Shown: in pieces, positions 53,551-62,141 of the stretch
Position numbering within the stretch: the stretch's first letter is position 1
Layout of the letters: every line of letters starts with the position of its first letter
Assembly (NCBI GenBank): GCA_964483405.1
Contig: CAZABC010000009.1
Coordinates: 1 to 64,000, forward strand
Origin: CAZABC01 sp964483405
Lineage (GTDB): Bacteria; Chloroflexota; Limnocylindria; Limnocylindrales; CSP1-4
DNA length: 64,000 nt
Direction: 5' to 3'
Program-made: the position numbers and the translations under genes
The notes under the pieces: model-generated
What the model was told of the DNA's origin: nothing
Database searches by the model: none
Seen by the model: the letters and a program-made list of their open reading frames with translations, nothing else

Positions 53551-53557
53551 GGCGGCG

Positions 53558-53563
53558 ATGATA
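53558..53563 (-). promoter_or_regulatory. -10 hexamer, leaderless start of amidotransferase gene
   Basis: TATCAT on the minus strand ends seven bases before the ATG. No ribosome-binding site. It lies in the 71-base gap after the 92-residue gene, so the amidotransferase has its own promoter. Confidence 0.5.
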
Positions 53564-53621
53564 CGGCGGGCCGTCGCGCCGCCTCCGCGCCGCTCGCCGA
53601 GCGCGCCTCCGCGTCGCCGCC

Positions 53622-53900
53622 TCAGCGCCGCCGGAGCGCGGCCTCCCACTCGGGGAAGTAGCGGCCGATGACGGTCAGGTCGAACGCCCCGAGGATCGAC
53701 TCCTTCGGCTCGCGCTCGAGGAGGAACCGGAACGAGCGGCCGACGAGGGCATCGGGCGTCGCCGCGCCAGGGTCCAGCCTGGCCAGGTCGGCGGCGGTGA
53801 CGGTCACCCGGTGCTCGGTCACCGTGCCGGCCTCCGAGACGCGGACCCGACAGCTCCAGCCGGACCCATCCGGATCACATCGGACGTGGACGTCGGCCAT
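53622..53900 (-). CDS. Small unknown protein, overlaps nei2
   Basis: 92 residues, soluble. DVHVRCDPDGSGWSCRVRVSE contains a Cys pair ten residues apart; the remainder (TVTAADLARL, GRSFRFLLEREPKESILGAF, VIGRYFPEWE) looks folded and well conserved in style. No family recalled. The ATG lies inside the end of nei2, a 26-base overlap in another frame, so translation is probably coupled to nei2. Confidence 0.6.
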   Translation of the reverse strand: MADVHVRCDPDGSGWSCRVRVSEAGTVTEHRVTVTAADLARLDPGAATPDALVGRSFRFLLEREPKESILGAFDLTVIGRYFPEWEAALRRR

Positions 53901-54801
53901 CGCTCAGCGCTCCTGTCGGTCCCTGCCGGCTCGTCCGGCGATGCCGGGCGGCCAGCGTACCGCCCCGGCACGGCCCGGGCGGCGACCCTGGCGCCACCTG
54001 GCAGGTCGGGCACCAGAAGGTGATGCGAGGCGGCCTGCCGCCGCGCGACGAGCGGATGCGCGTACCGCAGCGACGACACGGCCGGCCGGCGCGGCCGTAG
54101 ACCCACAGCGGCCCGACGGCGCGGCGGGCGCGACCCGTCGTGACGCGCTCGGGGCCGTGCGCCGGCGCGGCGTTCTCGCGCAGGATCCGGGCCGCCGTGG
54201 CGATGAGGCGTGCCAGCGTCGCGTCGTCGAGGTCGGCCAGCGGGGCGAACGGGTCGACCCGCTCGATGTGGAGCGTCTCGTTCTTGATGACGTTGCCGAT
54301 GCCGGCCAGGGCACCCTGGTCGAGCAGCGCCTCGGCAACGGTCCGCTCGGCCCGCGCAGGATCCCGGAGCCGCCGGAGGGCCTCGGCCTCGTCGAACGCA
54401 GGGTCGAGCAGGTCCGGGCCGAGCCGGACCAGCACCGGATGGATCGGCTCGGCGCGCCGCTCGAACAGCTCGACCGTCGGCGCGTCGAAGCAGACCGCGA
54501 CCGCACCCGGGACCTCGAGGACGAGTCGGGCTCGCGCCGCCGGACGCCGCCAGCGCTCGCCCGGGCGGTAGCGGTGCCATGAGCCATGCATCCCGAGGTG
54601 GGTCCGCAGCTCGAGGCCACCGCCGAACCGGATGAGCAGGTGCTTGCCGATCGAATCGACCCCGTCGATGCGGAGCCCGACCAGCCGCTCCGCCTGCGGC
54701 CGGGCGCCGGGACCGCCGGTCCGGGCCGCGGTGACGACCCGTCCGACGAGGTACGGTCGGAGCCCGGCCGCCGTCCGTGCGAGCGTGTCCCCCTCGGGCA
54801 T
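53875..54801 (-). CDS. nei: Fpg/Nei-type DNA glycosylase (Nei2-like)
   Basis: 308 residues. N-terminal MPEGDTLARTA places the catalytic Pro and Glu right after Met. H2TH region is LLDQGALAGIGNVIKNETLH, and a C-terminal zinc finger reads CRRCGTRI, then WCPTCQ. It removes oxidised bases and nicks the strand. Arrangement with lhr 12 bases upstream mirrors mycobacterial lhr-nei2. A ~40-residue basic tail follows the zinc finger and overlaps the next gene, so it could be removed by an alternative earlier end only through mutation; it is simply long. Confidence 0.92.
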   Translation of the reverse strand: MPEGDTLARTAAGLRPYLVGRVVTAARTGGPGARPQAERLVGLRIDGVDSIGKHLLIRFGGGLELRTHLGMHGSWHRYRPGERWRRPAARARLVLEVPGAVAVCFDAPTVELFERRAEPIHPVLVRLGPDLLDPAFDEAEALRRLRDPARAERTVAEALLDQGALAGIGNVIKNETLHIERVDPFAPLADLDDATLARLIATAARILRENAAPAHGPERVTTGRARRAVGPLWVYGRAGRPCRRCGTRIRSSRGGRPPRITFWCPTCQVAPGSPPGPCRGGTLAARHRRTSRQGPTGALSDGRRPRPM

Positions 54802-54813
54802 CGGTCGACGCCG

Positions 54814-57800
54814 TCAGCGCGCGCCGGGCCTGCCGGCTGCCGACCGTGCGGCTGCCGGCCGTGCGGCTGCGAGCCGCAGCACGAGCCCGCGGTACCCCGC
54901 GGCGAAGCCGGCGTCGAGCAGCGGCCCCCGCCAGCGCGAGCTCGACACCGCTTCTCCATCGACCTTCGTGACGACGAGCTCCCGGACCCGGCCGTCGACG
55001 ACCAGCGCCCCCAGGGCTTGGATGGCCGTGGCGGCGACGTCCGGATCGGCGGCCGCCGGCAGCGTGAGCAGCCCGCCGCCCCGCTCGACGAAGACGACCG
55101 GCCGGCCATCGACGAGGACGACGTAGGCCCCCGCGACCCGGGTCGGCGTCCGTCGCTCGTCGGCGTCGCGGCGTGGCCAGGCGAGGGCGGCGCCGTACGG
55201 GTTCGCCGGGTCGGCCGCGGCGAGGAGGTGGACCCGCGGCTCGCCGGGAACCGCGTCGCGGACGGCCCGCAGCCGCTCGATCGCGCCGGCAAGGGCGAAC
55301 TGGGCCGCCCCCAGCCCGTCGACGAAGTAGCCGCGCCGGATCCGGCCCGCCTCCTCCATCGCCCGCAGGACCGGGTAGGCGGCCGCGAACCCGCCCTCGA
55401 CACCCTCGGCGACGACGGCCTCGCGGGTGACGATCCCGTGTCGCTCGAGGAGGGCCGTGGCGAGGGCATGCGCCCGCTCGGTCGCGGCCGACGTGGCGTG
55501 CGCGGCCAGCGCCTCCCTCTCCGGTCCCGGGGCCGGTCCGGCCGCGTCCCCGACGAGCGACCAGCGGCCGGCGCCCTCGGGCGGCCCGAGGGTCGTGAGC
55601 CGACCGGGCCGGGGCCGCGGGTCGCGGCGGGCGGGCCGCTTCCAGCGCAGCGCGCGGAGGGGAGCGAAGGTGTCGTTGGTGACCTCGCCGGCCCACACGA
55701 GATCCCACAGCGCGTCGAGGACGGCACGGTCGGGCCCGCCGCCGGCCGCCCGGTGGATCTCGCGGTAGAAGGAGGCGCCGCGCGAACCGAGGAACGCCCG
55801 GATCGCCGCGTGCCGCTCCCCCGCCGGACGGTCGGCCGGGGCCACCGTCGGCGGCGCGGGTCGAAGCGCCTCGTGGGCGGGGCGGTAGAGGGCCACCCGG
55901 CCGTCGTCGCGACCGAGGGCGCCGCGGCCGACCCAGGCGACCTCGCCCATCGCCCCGAGCTCGTCGAGGAGCCGCGGCTGGTAGCCCGGCACCCGCGCCG
56001 GCAGGACATCGCGCTCGAGGACCGACGCGGGGATCGGAACCCCCGCGAGCTGGTCGACGACGGCCGCCAGTCGCTCGAGCGCCGCGGTCGGCCGAAGCGG
56101 AGCCGGCTCGTCGCCGATGGCGGCGACGCCATGCCACTCCGGGAGGAACCGGGCGAGCGCCGCGGCCTCGACCGGCTCGACCTCGCGGCGCAGGCGGGCG
56201 AGCGAGCGCCGCCGCAGGAGGCGGAGGACCTCCGGGTCGCACCACTCCCGCTCGGCGCCGCCGGGCCGGAACTCGCCGCGGATGACCGTGCCGGCCTCGT
56301 GGAGGCGCTCGAGCGCCGACTCGACGACGCCGAGCGGGATCCCCCACCGACCCGCCGGCTCGGGGGCGAGGAACGGACCGTGGGTCCGCGCCCACCGGGC
56401 GAGGAGACCCTCGAGCGGCGCGACCGTCGCACCGAGGAACGCCGCCGGGACGCCGACCGGCGGCTGGACGCCGAGTCCGTCGCGGTATCGGGCGACATCC
56501 TCGATCGCGATCCAGCGCGGCTCGCCGGCCACCCGGACGACGACGGCCCGGCGCGACGCCTCGAGCTCGGCGAGCCAGGCCGAGGCGGTCTCGCGCGCCA
56601 GGAGGCCGGGCGCGCCGGCGGCGTCGTCGGCGGCGGAGCGCCCGGGGGCGGAGCGCCCGGGGGCCGCCTCCGGCTCGATCCGGGCCGCCTCCGGCTCCAT
56701 CCGGGCCGCCTCCGGCTCGATCCGGGCGGCCACCTCGAGCGCCGACAGGTCGCCGAGCCGCCGAAGGAGATCGTGGAGCTGGTCGGCGGTCGTGGCCCGC
56801 CGGTCGTCGGCGAGGGCCTGCAGCCCGAGCTCGACGTCGGCGAGGGCTCCGGGGTCGAGCAGCTCGCGCAGCTCCTCCTGGCCGAGCAGCTCGCGGAGGA
56901 GGTCGCGGTCGAGCGCGAGCGCCTCGGCGCGGCGCTCGGCGAGCGGGGCGTCGCCCTCGTACATGTAGGCCCCGACGTAGTCGAAGAGCAGCGATGACGC
57001 GAACGGCGAGGGCCGGGCGGTCTCGATCGAGTGGACGGCGATCTCGCGGCGGGCGACGCCGGCGAGGACCTCGCGGAGCGCCGGCAGGTCGAACACGTCC
57101 GAGAGGCACTCGCGGTACGTCTCGACGAGGATCGGGAAGCTCCCGAACCGACCGGCGACGGCGAGCAGGTCGGCGGCCCGCTGGCGCTGCTGCCAGAGCG
57201 GGGTCCGGCTGCCGGGCCGGCGGCGCGGCAGGAGGAGCGCCCGGGCGGCGTTCTCCCGGAACCGGGCGGCGAAGAGCGCGCTGCTCCCGACGCCGGCGAC
57301 GACGAGGTCCTCGATCTCGTCGGGGTCCGGGAAGAGGAGCGATCCGACGCCGTCGAGGTCGCCCTCCGGGAATCGCAGGACGATGCCGTCGTCGGACCAG
57401 ATCGTCTGGACCTCCGCGCCGAGCCGCTCGGTCAGGCGGCGCTCGAGGGCCAGCGTCCACGGCGCGTGGACCCGGCCGCCGAACGGCGTCAGGATGACGA
57501 GCCGCCAGTCGCCGAGCTCGTCACGGAACCGCTCGACGACGATCCGGCGGTCGGTCGGCAGCGCCCCCGCGACCGCCCGCTCCTCCTCGACATAGGCGAC
57601 CAGGTTCTCGGCCGCGAGCGCGTCGAGGTCGTGCCGCTCGCGGAGCCGCCCGAGCGCCGACGTCCGGCCGCGGGCCCCACGCCCCAGGTCGTCCTCCAGC
57701 TCGCGAACGAACGCACCGATGGCCCGCCCGAGCTCGATCGGCCGACCCACCGCGTCGCCGTGCCAGAACGGCAGCTTGCCCGGCACGCCGGGGGCGGGCG

Positions 57801-59751
57801 AGACGATCACCCGGTCGTGGGTGATCTCCTCGATCCGCCAGGACGAGGCGCCGAGGGTCAGGACCTCGCCGGCCCGCGACTCGTAGACCATCTCCTCGTC
57901 GAGCTCGCCGACCCGCCGGCCCGGCGTCCCGACCTCGCCGACCATGAAGACGCCGTACAGCCCGCGGTCCGGGATCGTCCCGCCGCTGGTCACCGCGACG
58001 ACGCGGGCGTCACGTCGCCCTTCGACGACGCCGGTCTGGCGGTCCCAGACGACGCGGGCCTTCAGCTCGGCGAATTCGTCGGACGGGTAGGCGCCGGCCA
58101 GCATCCCGAGCACGCCCTCGAACACTTCGCGCGAGAGGCCCTCGAACGGCAGGGCCCGGGTCGCTGTCGCGTGGAGCTCGTCGACCGTCCAGCGGTCCAT
58201 GACCGTCATCGCGACGAGCTGCTGGGCGAGGACGTCGAGCGGGTTGCGGGGGACGACGGTCGCCTCGATCGCGCCGGCATGCATCCGCTCGACGACGACG
58301 GCCGCCTCGAGGAGGTCGCCCCGGTACTTCGGGAAGACGACGCCCTTGCTCGGGGCGCCGACCTGGTGGCCGGCCCGGCCGACCCGCTGGAGGCCCGACG
58401 CGACCGAGGTCGGGGCCTCGACCTGGACGACGAGGTCGACGGCGCCCATGTCGATGCCGAGCTCGAGGCTGCTCGTCGCGACGAGGGCCGGCAGCCGACC
58501 GGCCTTGAGCTCCTCCTCGATGGCGAGCCGCTGCTCGCGGGCGATGCTCCCGTGGTGGGCGCGAACGAGTTCCTCGCCGGCGAGCTCGTTCAGCCGCTGG
58601 GCGAGCCGCTCGGCGAGGCGCCGACTGTTGGTGAAGACGATCGTGCTCCGGTGGGCCCGGATCAGGTCGAGCACCCGCGGGTGGATCGCCGGCCAGATGC
58701 TCGTCCGCGGCTCGCCGGCCGTCGCGGGCCCGCCGGGCCGCTCCTCGAGCGGGATCGGCTCGCCGATGGCGCTCATGTCCTCGACCGGGACGACGACCTC
58801 GAGGTCGAGCGCCTTGCGGGTGCCGGCGTCGACGATCGTCACCTCGCGTCCCGGCCCGACACCGCCGAGGAACCGGGCGATCGTCTCGAGCGGGCGCTGG
58901 GTGGCGGACAGGCCGATCCGCTGGAGCGGCGGCGGGGGCGGCGGGCCATCGCCGGGCGCCAGCGGGCCATCGCCGGGCGCGGCCATCCGGAGCTGCTCGA
59001 GCCGCTCGAGGCTCAGCGCCAGGTGGGCCCCGCGCTTCGTCCCGGCGATCGCGTGGACCTCGTCGACGATGACGTGCTCGACGCCGCGCAGGATGTCCCG
59101 GGCCTGGCTCGTCAGGAGCAGGTAGAGGCTCTCGGGGGTCGTGACGAGGATGTCGGGTGGCCGCGTCGCGAGCAGCCGTCGCTCCTCGGCCGGCGTGTCG
59201 CCGGTCCGGCTGGCGATCGAGATCGATGGGGGTGGCAGCCCGAGCCGCTCCGCAGCGAGGGCGATCCCCGCCAGCGGGGCGCGAAGGTTGCGCTCGACGT
59301 CGTAGGTCAGGGCCTTGAGCGGCGAGATGTAGAGGACCCGGACCGAGCCGCCGTTCCGTCGTCGTCGGTCGCCATGCCCTCGGGCCGCGGTGGTGGTGGC
59401 GGTGGTGGTGGCGGTGGCGGCCGCGCCGGCGCCTTCTGCCGCATCCGCAACGGCTCGTCGGGCGTCGCCGTCGGCCGGGCCGACGGCCGGGCCGACGGCC
59501 GGGCCGGCGGCCAGCCCGGCGGCCAGCCGGTCGATGCACCACAGGAATGCCGCGAGCGTCTTGCCGCTGCCCGTCGGCGCATGGATGAGCGTATGGCGTC
59601 CCTCGGCGATCGACGCCCACCCGCGCGCCTGCGCCTCGGTGGGGGCGACGAACGACGCCTGGAACCACTCGCGGACCGGAGCGCCGAACCGGGCGAGCGG
59701 GTCGTCCGCGTCCCTCGGCGTCGTCAGCTTCGTGGGATCGTGACGGGGCAC
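54814..59751 (-). CDS. lhr: Lhr-type ATP-dependent helicase
   Basis: 1645 residues, normal for long Lhr. Motif I APTGSGKTLAAFLW is at ~58-71; DEVH box VDEVHAIAGTKRG, TNSRRLAERLAQRL and motif VI LQRVGRAGHQ complete the SF2 core, followed by the winged-helix and long C-terminal Lhr domain. Lhr unwinds DNA and RNA:DNA 3' to 5' and works in mitomycin and repair responses. A low-complexity Ala/Gly/Thr insert (~residues 80-125) separates motif I from Ia, and three copies of REPEAA-type 7-mers occur mid-protein. GTG at 59749 has TATACT six bases upstream. In-frame upstream sequence is repeat-derived. Confidence 0.93.
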   Translation of the reverse strand: MPRHDPTKLTTPRDADDPLARFGAPVREWFQASFVAPTEAQARGWASIAEGRHTLIHAPTGSGKTLAAFLWCIDRLAAGLAAGPAVGPAVGPADGDARRAVADAAEGAGAAATATTTATTTAARGHGDRRRRNGGSVRVLYISPLKALTYDVERNLRAPLAGIALAAERLGLPPPSISIASRTGDTPAEERRLLATRPPDILVTTPESLYLLLTSQARDILRGVEHVIVDEVHAIAGTKRGAHLALSLERLEQLRMAAPGDGPLAPGDGPPPPPPLQRIGLSATQRPLETIARFLGGVGPGREVTIVDAGTRKALDLEVVVPVEDMSAIGEPIPLEERPGGPATAGEPRTSIWPAIHPRVLDLIRAHRSTIVFTNSRRLAERLAQRLNELAGEELVRAHHGSIAREQRLAIEEELKAGRLPALVATSSLELGIDMGAVDLVVQVEAPTSVASGLQRVGRAGHQVGAPSKGVVFPKYRGDLLEAAVVVERMHAGAIEATVVPRNPLDVLAQQLVAMTVMDRWTVDELHATATRALPFEGLSREVFEGVLGMLAGAYPSDEFAELKARVVWDRQTGVVEGRRDARVVAVTSGGTIPDRGLYGVFMVGEVGTPGRRVGELDEEMVYESRAGEVLTLGASSWRIEEITHDRVIVSPAPGVPGKLPFWHGDAVGRPIELGRAIGAFVRELEDDLGRGARGRTSALGRLRERHDLDALAAENLVAYVEEERAVAGALPTDRRIVVERFRDELGDWRLVILTPFGGRVHAPWTLALERRLTERLGAEVQTIWSDDGIVLRFPEGDLDGVGSLLFPDPDEIEDLVVAGVGSSALFAARFRENAARALLLPRRRPGSRTPLWQQRQRAADLLAVAGRFGSFPILVETYRECLSDVFDLPALREVLAGVARREIAVHSIETARPSPFASSLLFDYVGAYMYEGDAPLAERRAEALALDRDLLRELLGQEELRELLDPGALADVELGLQALADDRRATTADQLHDLLRRLGDLSALEVAARIEPEAARMEPEAARIEPEAAPGRSAPGRSAADDAAGAPGLLARETASAWLAELEASRRAVVVRVAGEPRWIAIEDVARYRDGLGVQPPVGVPAAFLGATVAPLEGLLARWARTHGPFLAPEPAGRWGIPLGVVESALERLHEAGTVIRGEFRPGGAEREWCDPEVLRLLRRRSLARLRREVEPVEAAALARFLPEWHGVAAIGDEPAPLRPTAALERLAAVVDQLAGVPIPASVLERDVLPARVPGYQPRLLDELGAMGEVAWVGRGALGRDDGRVALYRPAHEALRPAPPTVAPADRPAGERHAAIRAFLGSRGASFYREIHRAAGGGPDRAVLDALWDLVWAGEVTNDTFAPLRALRWKRPARRDPRPRPGRLTTLGPPEGAGRWSLVGDAAGPAPGPEREALAAHATSAATERAHALATALLERHGIVTREAVVAEGVEGGFAAAYPVLRAMEEAGRIRRGYFVDGLGAAQFALAGAIERLRAVRDAVPGEPRVHLLAAADPANPYGAALAWPRRDADERRTPTRVAGAYVVLVDGRPVVFVERGGGLLTLPAAADPDVAATAIQALGALVVDGRVRELVVTKVDGEAVSSSRWRGPLLDAGFAAGYRGLVLRLAAARPAAARSAAGRPGAR

Positions 59752-59757
59752 GCGATC

Positions 59758-59763
59758 AGTATA
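59758..59763 (-). promoter_or_regulatory. -10 hexamer, leaderless start of lhr-nei2
   Basis: TATACT on the minus strand ends six bases before the lhr GTG. No -35 box or Shine-Dalgarno is visible. It fixes the start over an in-frame extension of ~280 codons. Confidence 0.6.
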
Positions 59764-59870
59764 GGACGACCCCGGTGAAACCGGACGGATGTTCGATTCC
59801 GAGCGCTCGACCGGCGCCGAGCGGCAGACCTCTGCCGGCTCGCCCGCTCGACCGGTGCAAGGGGCTCGGC

Positions 59871-60030
59871 GGGCTCGGCCGGCATGGGTCCCGACGCCCG
59901 GCTCGGCCGGCTCGCGCTCCGGCGCTCCGGCGCCAGGCTCGGCGCCCGGCTCGGCCGGCATGGGTCCCGACGCCCGGATCGGCCGGCTCGGCGCTCCGGC
60001 ACTCCGGCGCCCGGCTCGGCGCCCGGATCG
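59871..60030. repeat. Two-copy ~76-bp tandem repeat, gene-free region
   Basis: The sequence GGCATGGGTCCCGACGCCCGG occurs at 59881 and again at 59957, and the surrounding ~76 bases are near-identical, with shorter GGCTCGGC and CTCCGGCG repeats inside. The window from 59764 to 60412 contains no gene I can support, although open frames cross it on both strands. Confidence 0.7.
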
Positions 60031-60089
60031 TGGTCCCGGCGGGGCGCTCGGGCCGGCCGGCTCGGGCCTCGACCGGCTTGTGGCCTGTG

Positions 60090-60261
60090 AGTCTGCGTTT
60101 TCCGACAGCGACATGGCGCTACGGCAGTTCGTGGTCTGGGAGGCCACCAACCAGCGGGACTCGCGCCGAATCGGGCCGGATCGTCGTCCACAAAGCCACG
60201 CCCCGCCACGAACCGTCAGCATCGGCGGGATACGGGACGACAAAGTCTGGAAACGCAGACT
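60090..60261. repeat. 172-bp imperfect inverted-repeat element (MITE-like)
   Basis: AGTCTGCGTTT (60090-60100) and its exact inverse AAACGCAGACT (60251-60261) bound the element. Homology continues inward: GTTCGTGG (60127-60134) pairs with CCACGAAC (60206-60213), with partial matches between. G+C is about 65% by hand count versus roughly 74% around it. It encodes no supported protein. Could be a non-autonomous mobile element, a repetitive palindrome or a structured RNA. Confidence 0.55.
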
Positions 60262-60283
60262 GTGGGGCCACGGCGAGTCGGAC

Positions 60284-60342
60284 GGGTCGACGGGTCGACG
60301 GGTCGACGGGTCCGACGAGACCGACGAGACCGACGAGACCGT
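60284..60342. repeat. Short tandem repeats (GGGTCGAC and GACCGACGA)
   Basis: Three to four copies of an 8-base GGGTCGAC unit are followed by three copies of GACCGACGA. They lie just outside the inverted-repeat element and ~70 bases before the HTH gene. Typical slippage repeats. Confidence 0.6.
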
Positions 60343-60412
60343 GGGGCCGGGCACGAGCGGCGGCACCGGCGGCAGCGGCGGCACGGACCCCCCACCCAGC
60401 GGAGACGCCCAC

Positions 60413-61228
60413 ATGGACCCCCGGAGGCGCCGCCAGGTCGAGCGCACCAGCCTCGAGATCCGCCGGGCGCTCGGCCTGGAGCTCCGCCGGCTTCGGCTGG
60501 ACGCGGGGCTGAGCCTCCGGGCGCTCGGCGCAGCGGCCGAGGTCGACCCGGCCCACATCGCCCGGATCGAGCGTGGGGAACGCACCGCCGGGCTCGAGAC
60601 GCTCGTCCGTCTCGCGACCTGGCTCGGGGCCGATCTGTCGGTCCGCCTGTTCCCCCGGGCCCGGCCGCTCCTGCGTGATCATCTCCAGGCACCGATGCTC
60701 GAGGCGCTCCTGGCGATCGCGCGGCCGACACTCGGACGGCACCTCGAGGTCGCGGTCGACCGGCCCGGGCGGGCCTTCGTCGACCTCGTGCTCGTCGACG
60801 TCCCGGCGCGGCGACTCGTCGCCGTCGAGGCCCAGTCGCAGCTCCGTCGGATCGAGCAGACGGTCCGCCGTCATCGCGACGTCGCGGATGCGCTGGGCGC
60901 CACCGAACTTGCGCGGGTCGCCCTCGGAGCCGACGGCCGCGACCCGGTCGTCGACCGTCTGCTCCTGCTTCGGAGCACGCGCGCGAACCGCCAGGCGACC
61001 CACGAGCACCGCGAGTTGATGGCCGCGGCCTACCCGGCCTCGCCGGCTGCGCTGCGGGCCGCGATCGGCGGCGATGGGCCGTGGCCCGGGAGCGGCGTGC
61101 TGTGGGTCGACATCCGGCACGGCCGGGCCCGGGTGCTGCGATCGGTCGTCCGCGAACCCGCGGTCGCCCGGGAACCCGCGGTCGCCCGGGAACCAGCGGT
61201 CGAGGGAGCCGACGACCGGGGTCGCTGA
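60413..61228 (+). CDS. HTH (XRE-type) protein with nuclease-like C-terminal region
   Basis: 271 residues. An XRE helix-turn-helix spans ~12-72 (ALGLELRRLRLDAGLSLRAL, VDPAHIARIERGERTAGLET). The C-terminal half has FVDLVLVDVPARRLVAVEAQ followed by RRIEQTVRRHRDVADAL, a D-x(n)-ExQ pattern reminiscent of the PD-(D/E)XK fold fused to HTHs in some regulators; Gln replaces the usual Lys. The tail is a threefold REPAVA repeat (18-bp units). ATG with GGAGA upstream. Not near obvious partner genes. Confidence 0.7.
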   Translation: MDPRRRRQVERTSLEIRRALGLELRRLRLDAGLSLRALGAAAEVDPAHIARIERGERTAGLETLVRLATWLGADLSVRLFPRARPLLRDHLQAPMLEALLAIARPTLGRHLEVAVDRPGRAFVDLVLVDVPARRLVAVEAQSQLRRIEQTVRRHRDVADALGATELARVALGADGRDPVVDRLLLLRSTRANRQATHEHRELMAAAYPASPAALRAAIGGDGPWPGSGVLWVDIRHGRARVLRSVVREPAVAREPAVAREPAVEGADDRGR

Positions 61229-61345
61229 CCGTCGCGTGGCCGACGCGCCCGGTGCCGGCGATCCGGGAGCGGGTCGGCGGCGGTCACGCGGCGGGGGCGA
61301 GCCTCGCGGCCCGCCCCCGAGCGCTCTCGGAGGAGATCGACCGGG

Positions 61346-61906
61346 TCAGGCGGCCCCGGACCCCACCTTGAGGTCGCCGCTGAAGAGCCAGCGACGCAGA
61401 CCCGGACCGACGCTCGCGCCGACGGCCCGGTCGAGGCCGAAGTAGTTGCCGGCGCCGATGTAGCCGACGAACGCCGTGACGACCGCGTAGGTCAGGTGCT
61501 GGTTGACGACGCCGTACTGGAAGTCCCAGGCAGCCAGGAAGAAGAACAGCATCATCAGCGTGCCCATCGCCGCCCCGAACCGGGTGAGCAGGCCGAGGAT
61601 GAGGCTGACGCCGATCCCGAACTGGCCGAGCGGCACGAGGTACCCGATGACCGTCATCGCGGTCTCGTTGCCGGCCAGGCCGACCCAGAAGCTCTGCGTC
61701 GGGTTGAAGCACTGGCCCTCGGCGATCTCGGTGACGAACGGCCAGCCGAGGGTGCCGCAGGTCGCGAACTCGAGGAACCCGGCGGCGCTCCAGGTGCCAA
61801 GCCCTTCACCGAGGATCTTCTCGAGGCCGGCCCACAGGAAGACGATCCCGACGACGACGCGGAGGACCGCGACGCCGAGCTGGTGGGATCGATCGACGAC
61901 GTACAT
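61346..61906 (-). CDS. DoxX family membrane protein
   Basis: 186 residues, four hydrophobic segments: LRVVVGIVFLWAGLEKILG, AMTVIGYLVPLGQFGIGVSL, GAAMGTLMMLFFFLAAWDF and HLTYAVVTAFVGYIGAG. Typical of DoxX/thiosulfate:quinone-oxidoreductase-small-subunit-like proteins; the two Cys (FATCGT, GQCFNP) in the first loop are noteworthy. The closing LDRAVGASVGPGLRRWLF is cytoplasmic. Function in redox or membrane stress is usual but unproven here. ATG at 61904-61906; longer upstream frame not supported. Confidence 0.82.
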   Translation of the reverse strand: MYVVDRSHQLGVAVLRVVVGIVFLWAGLEKILGEGLGTWSAAGFLEFATCGTLGWPFVTEIAEGQCFNPTQSFWVGLAGNETAMTVIGYLVPLGQFGIGVSLILGLLTRFGAAMGTLMMLFFFLAAWDFQYGVVNQHLTYAVVTAFVGYIGAGNYFGLDRAVGASVGPGLRRWLFSGDLKVGSGAA

Positions 61907-62000
61907 CGGGGGGACGCTCCCTTCGCGTGATCGCTCGACGCCGCCGGGCTCGGGCCGGCGACGAATTGATAGTGCGATGGTGTCATATCCGGCTCTGCAC

Positions 62001-62097
62001 GTGCCAGGCCGCCCGGTCGGGCCGTTGGATCCACGCGTGTCAGGCCGCCCGTCCGGGCCGTCGCAGCGACGCGTGTCAGGCCGCCCAGGCCGCTCGC
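62001..62097. repeat. 36-bp tandem repeat, ~2.7 copies
   Basis: GTGYCAGGCCGCCC recurs at 62001, 62037 and 62073, an exact 36-base period with some drift. It lies between divergent doxX and tatA genes, so it could affect their promoters. No gene is supported in 61907-62129. Confidence 0.7.
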
Positions 62098-62129
62098 GCA
62101 CGGACGGAACGCCCCCTCGACGAGGGCGC

Positions 62130-62135
62130 TACCAT
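62130..62135 (+). promoter_or_regulatory. -10 hexamer, leaderless start of tatA
   Basis: TACCAT ends six bases before the tatA ATG with no ribosome-binding site between. Confidence 0.45.
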
Positions 62136-62141
62136 CCCGAC

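Noticed and set aside
59789..60412. Extended N-terminus of the HTH protein
   Set aside because: Would cross the repeats and the inverted-repeat element; ATG at 60413 has a ribosome-binding site and starts at the family boundary.
59752..60585. N-terminal extension of Lhr into the repeat region
   Set aside because: Extension is repeat-encoded; the leaderless TATACT-GTG start and normal N-terminus favour 59751.
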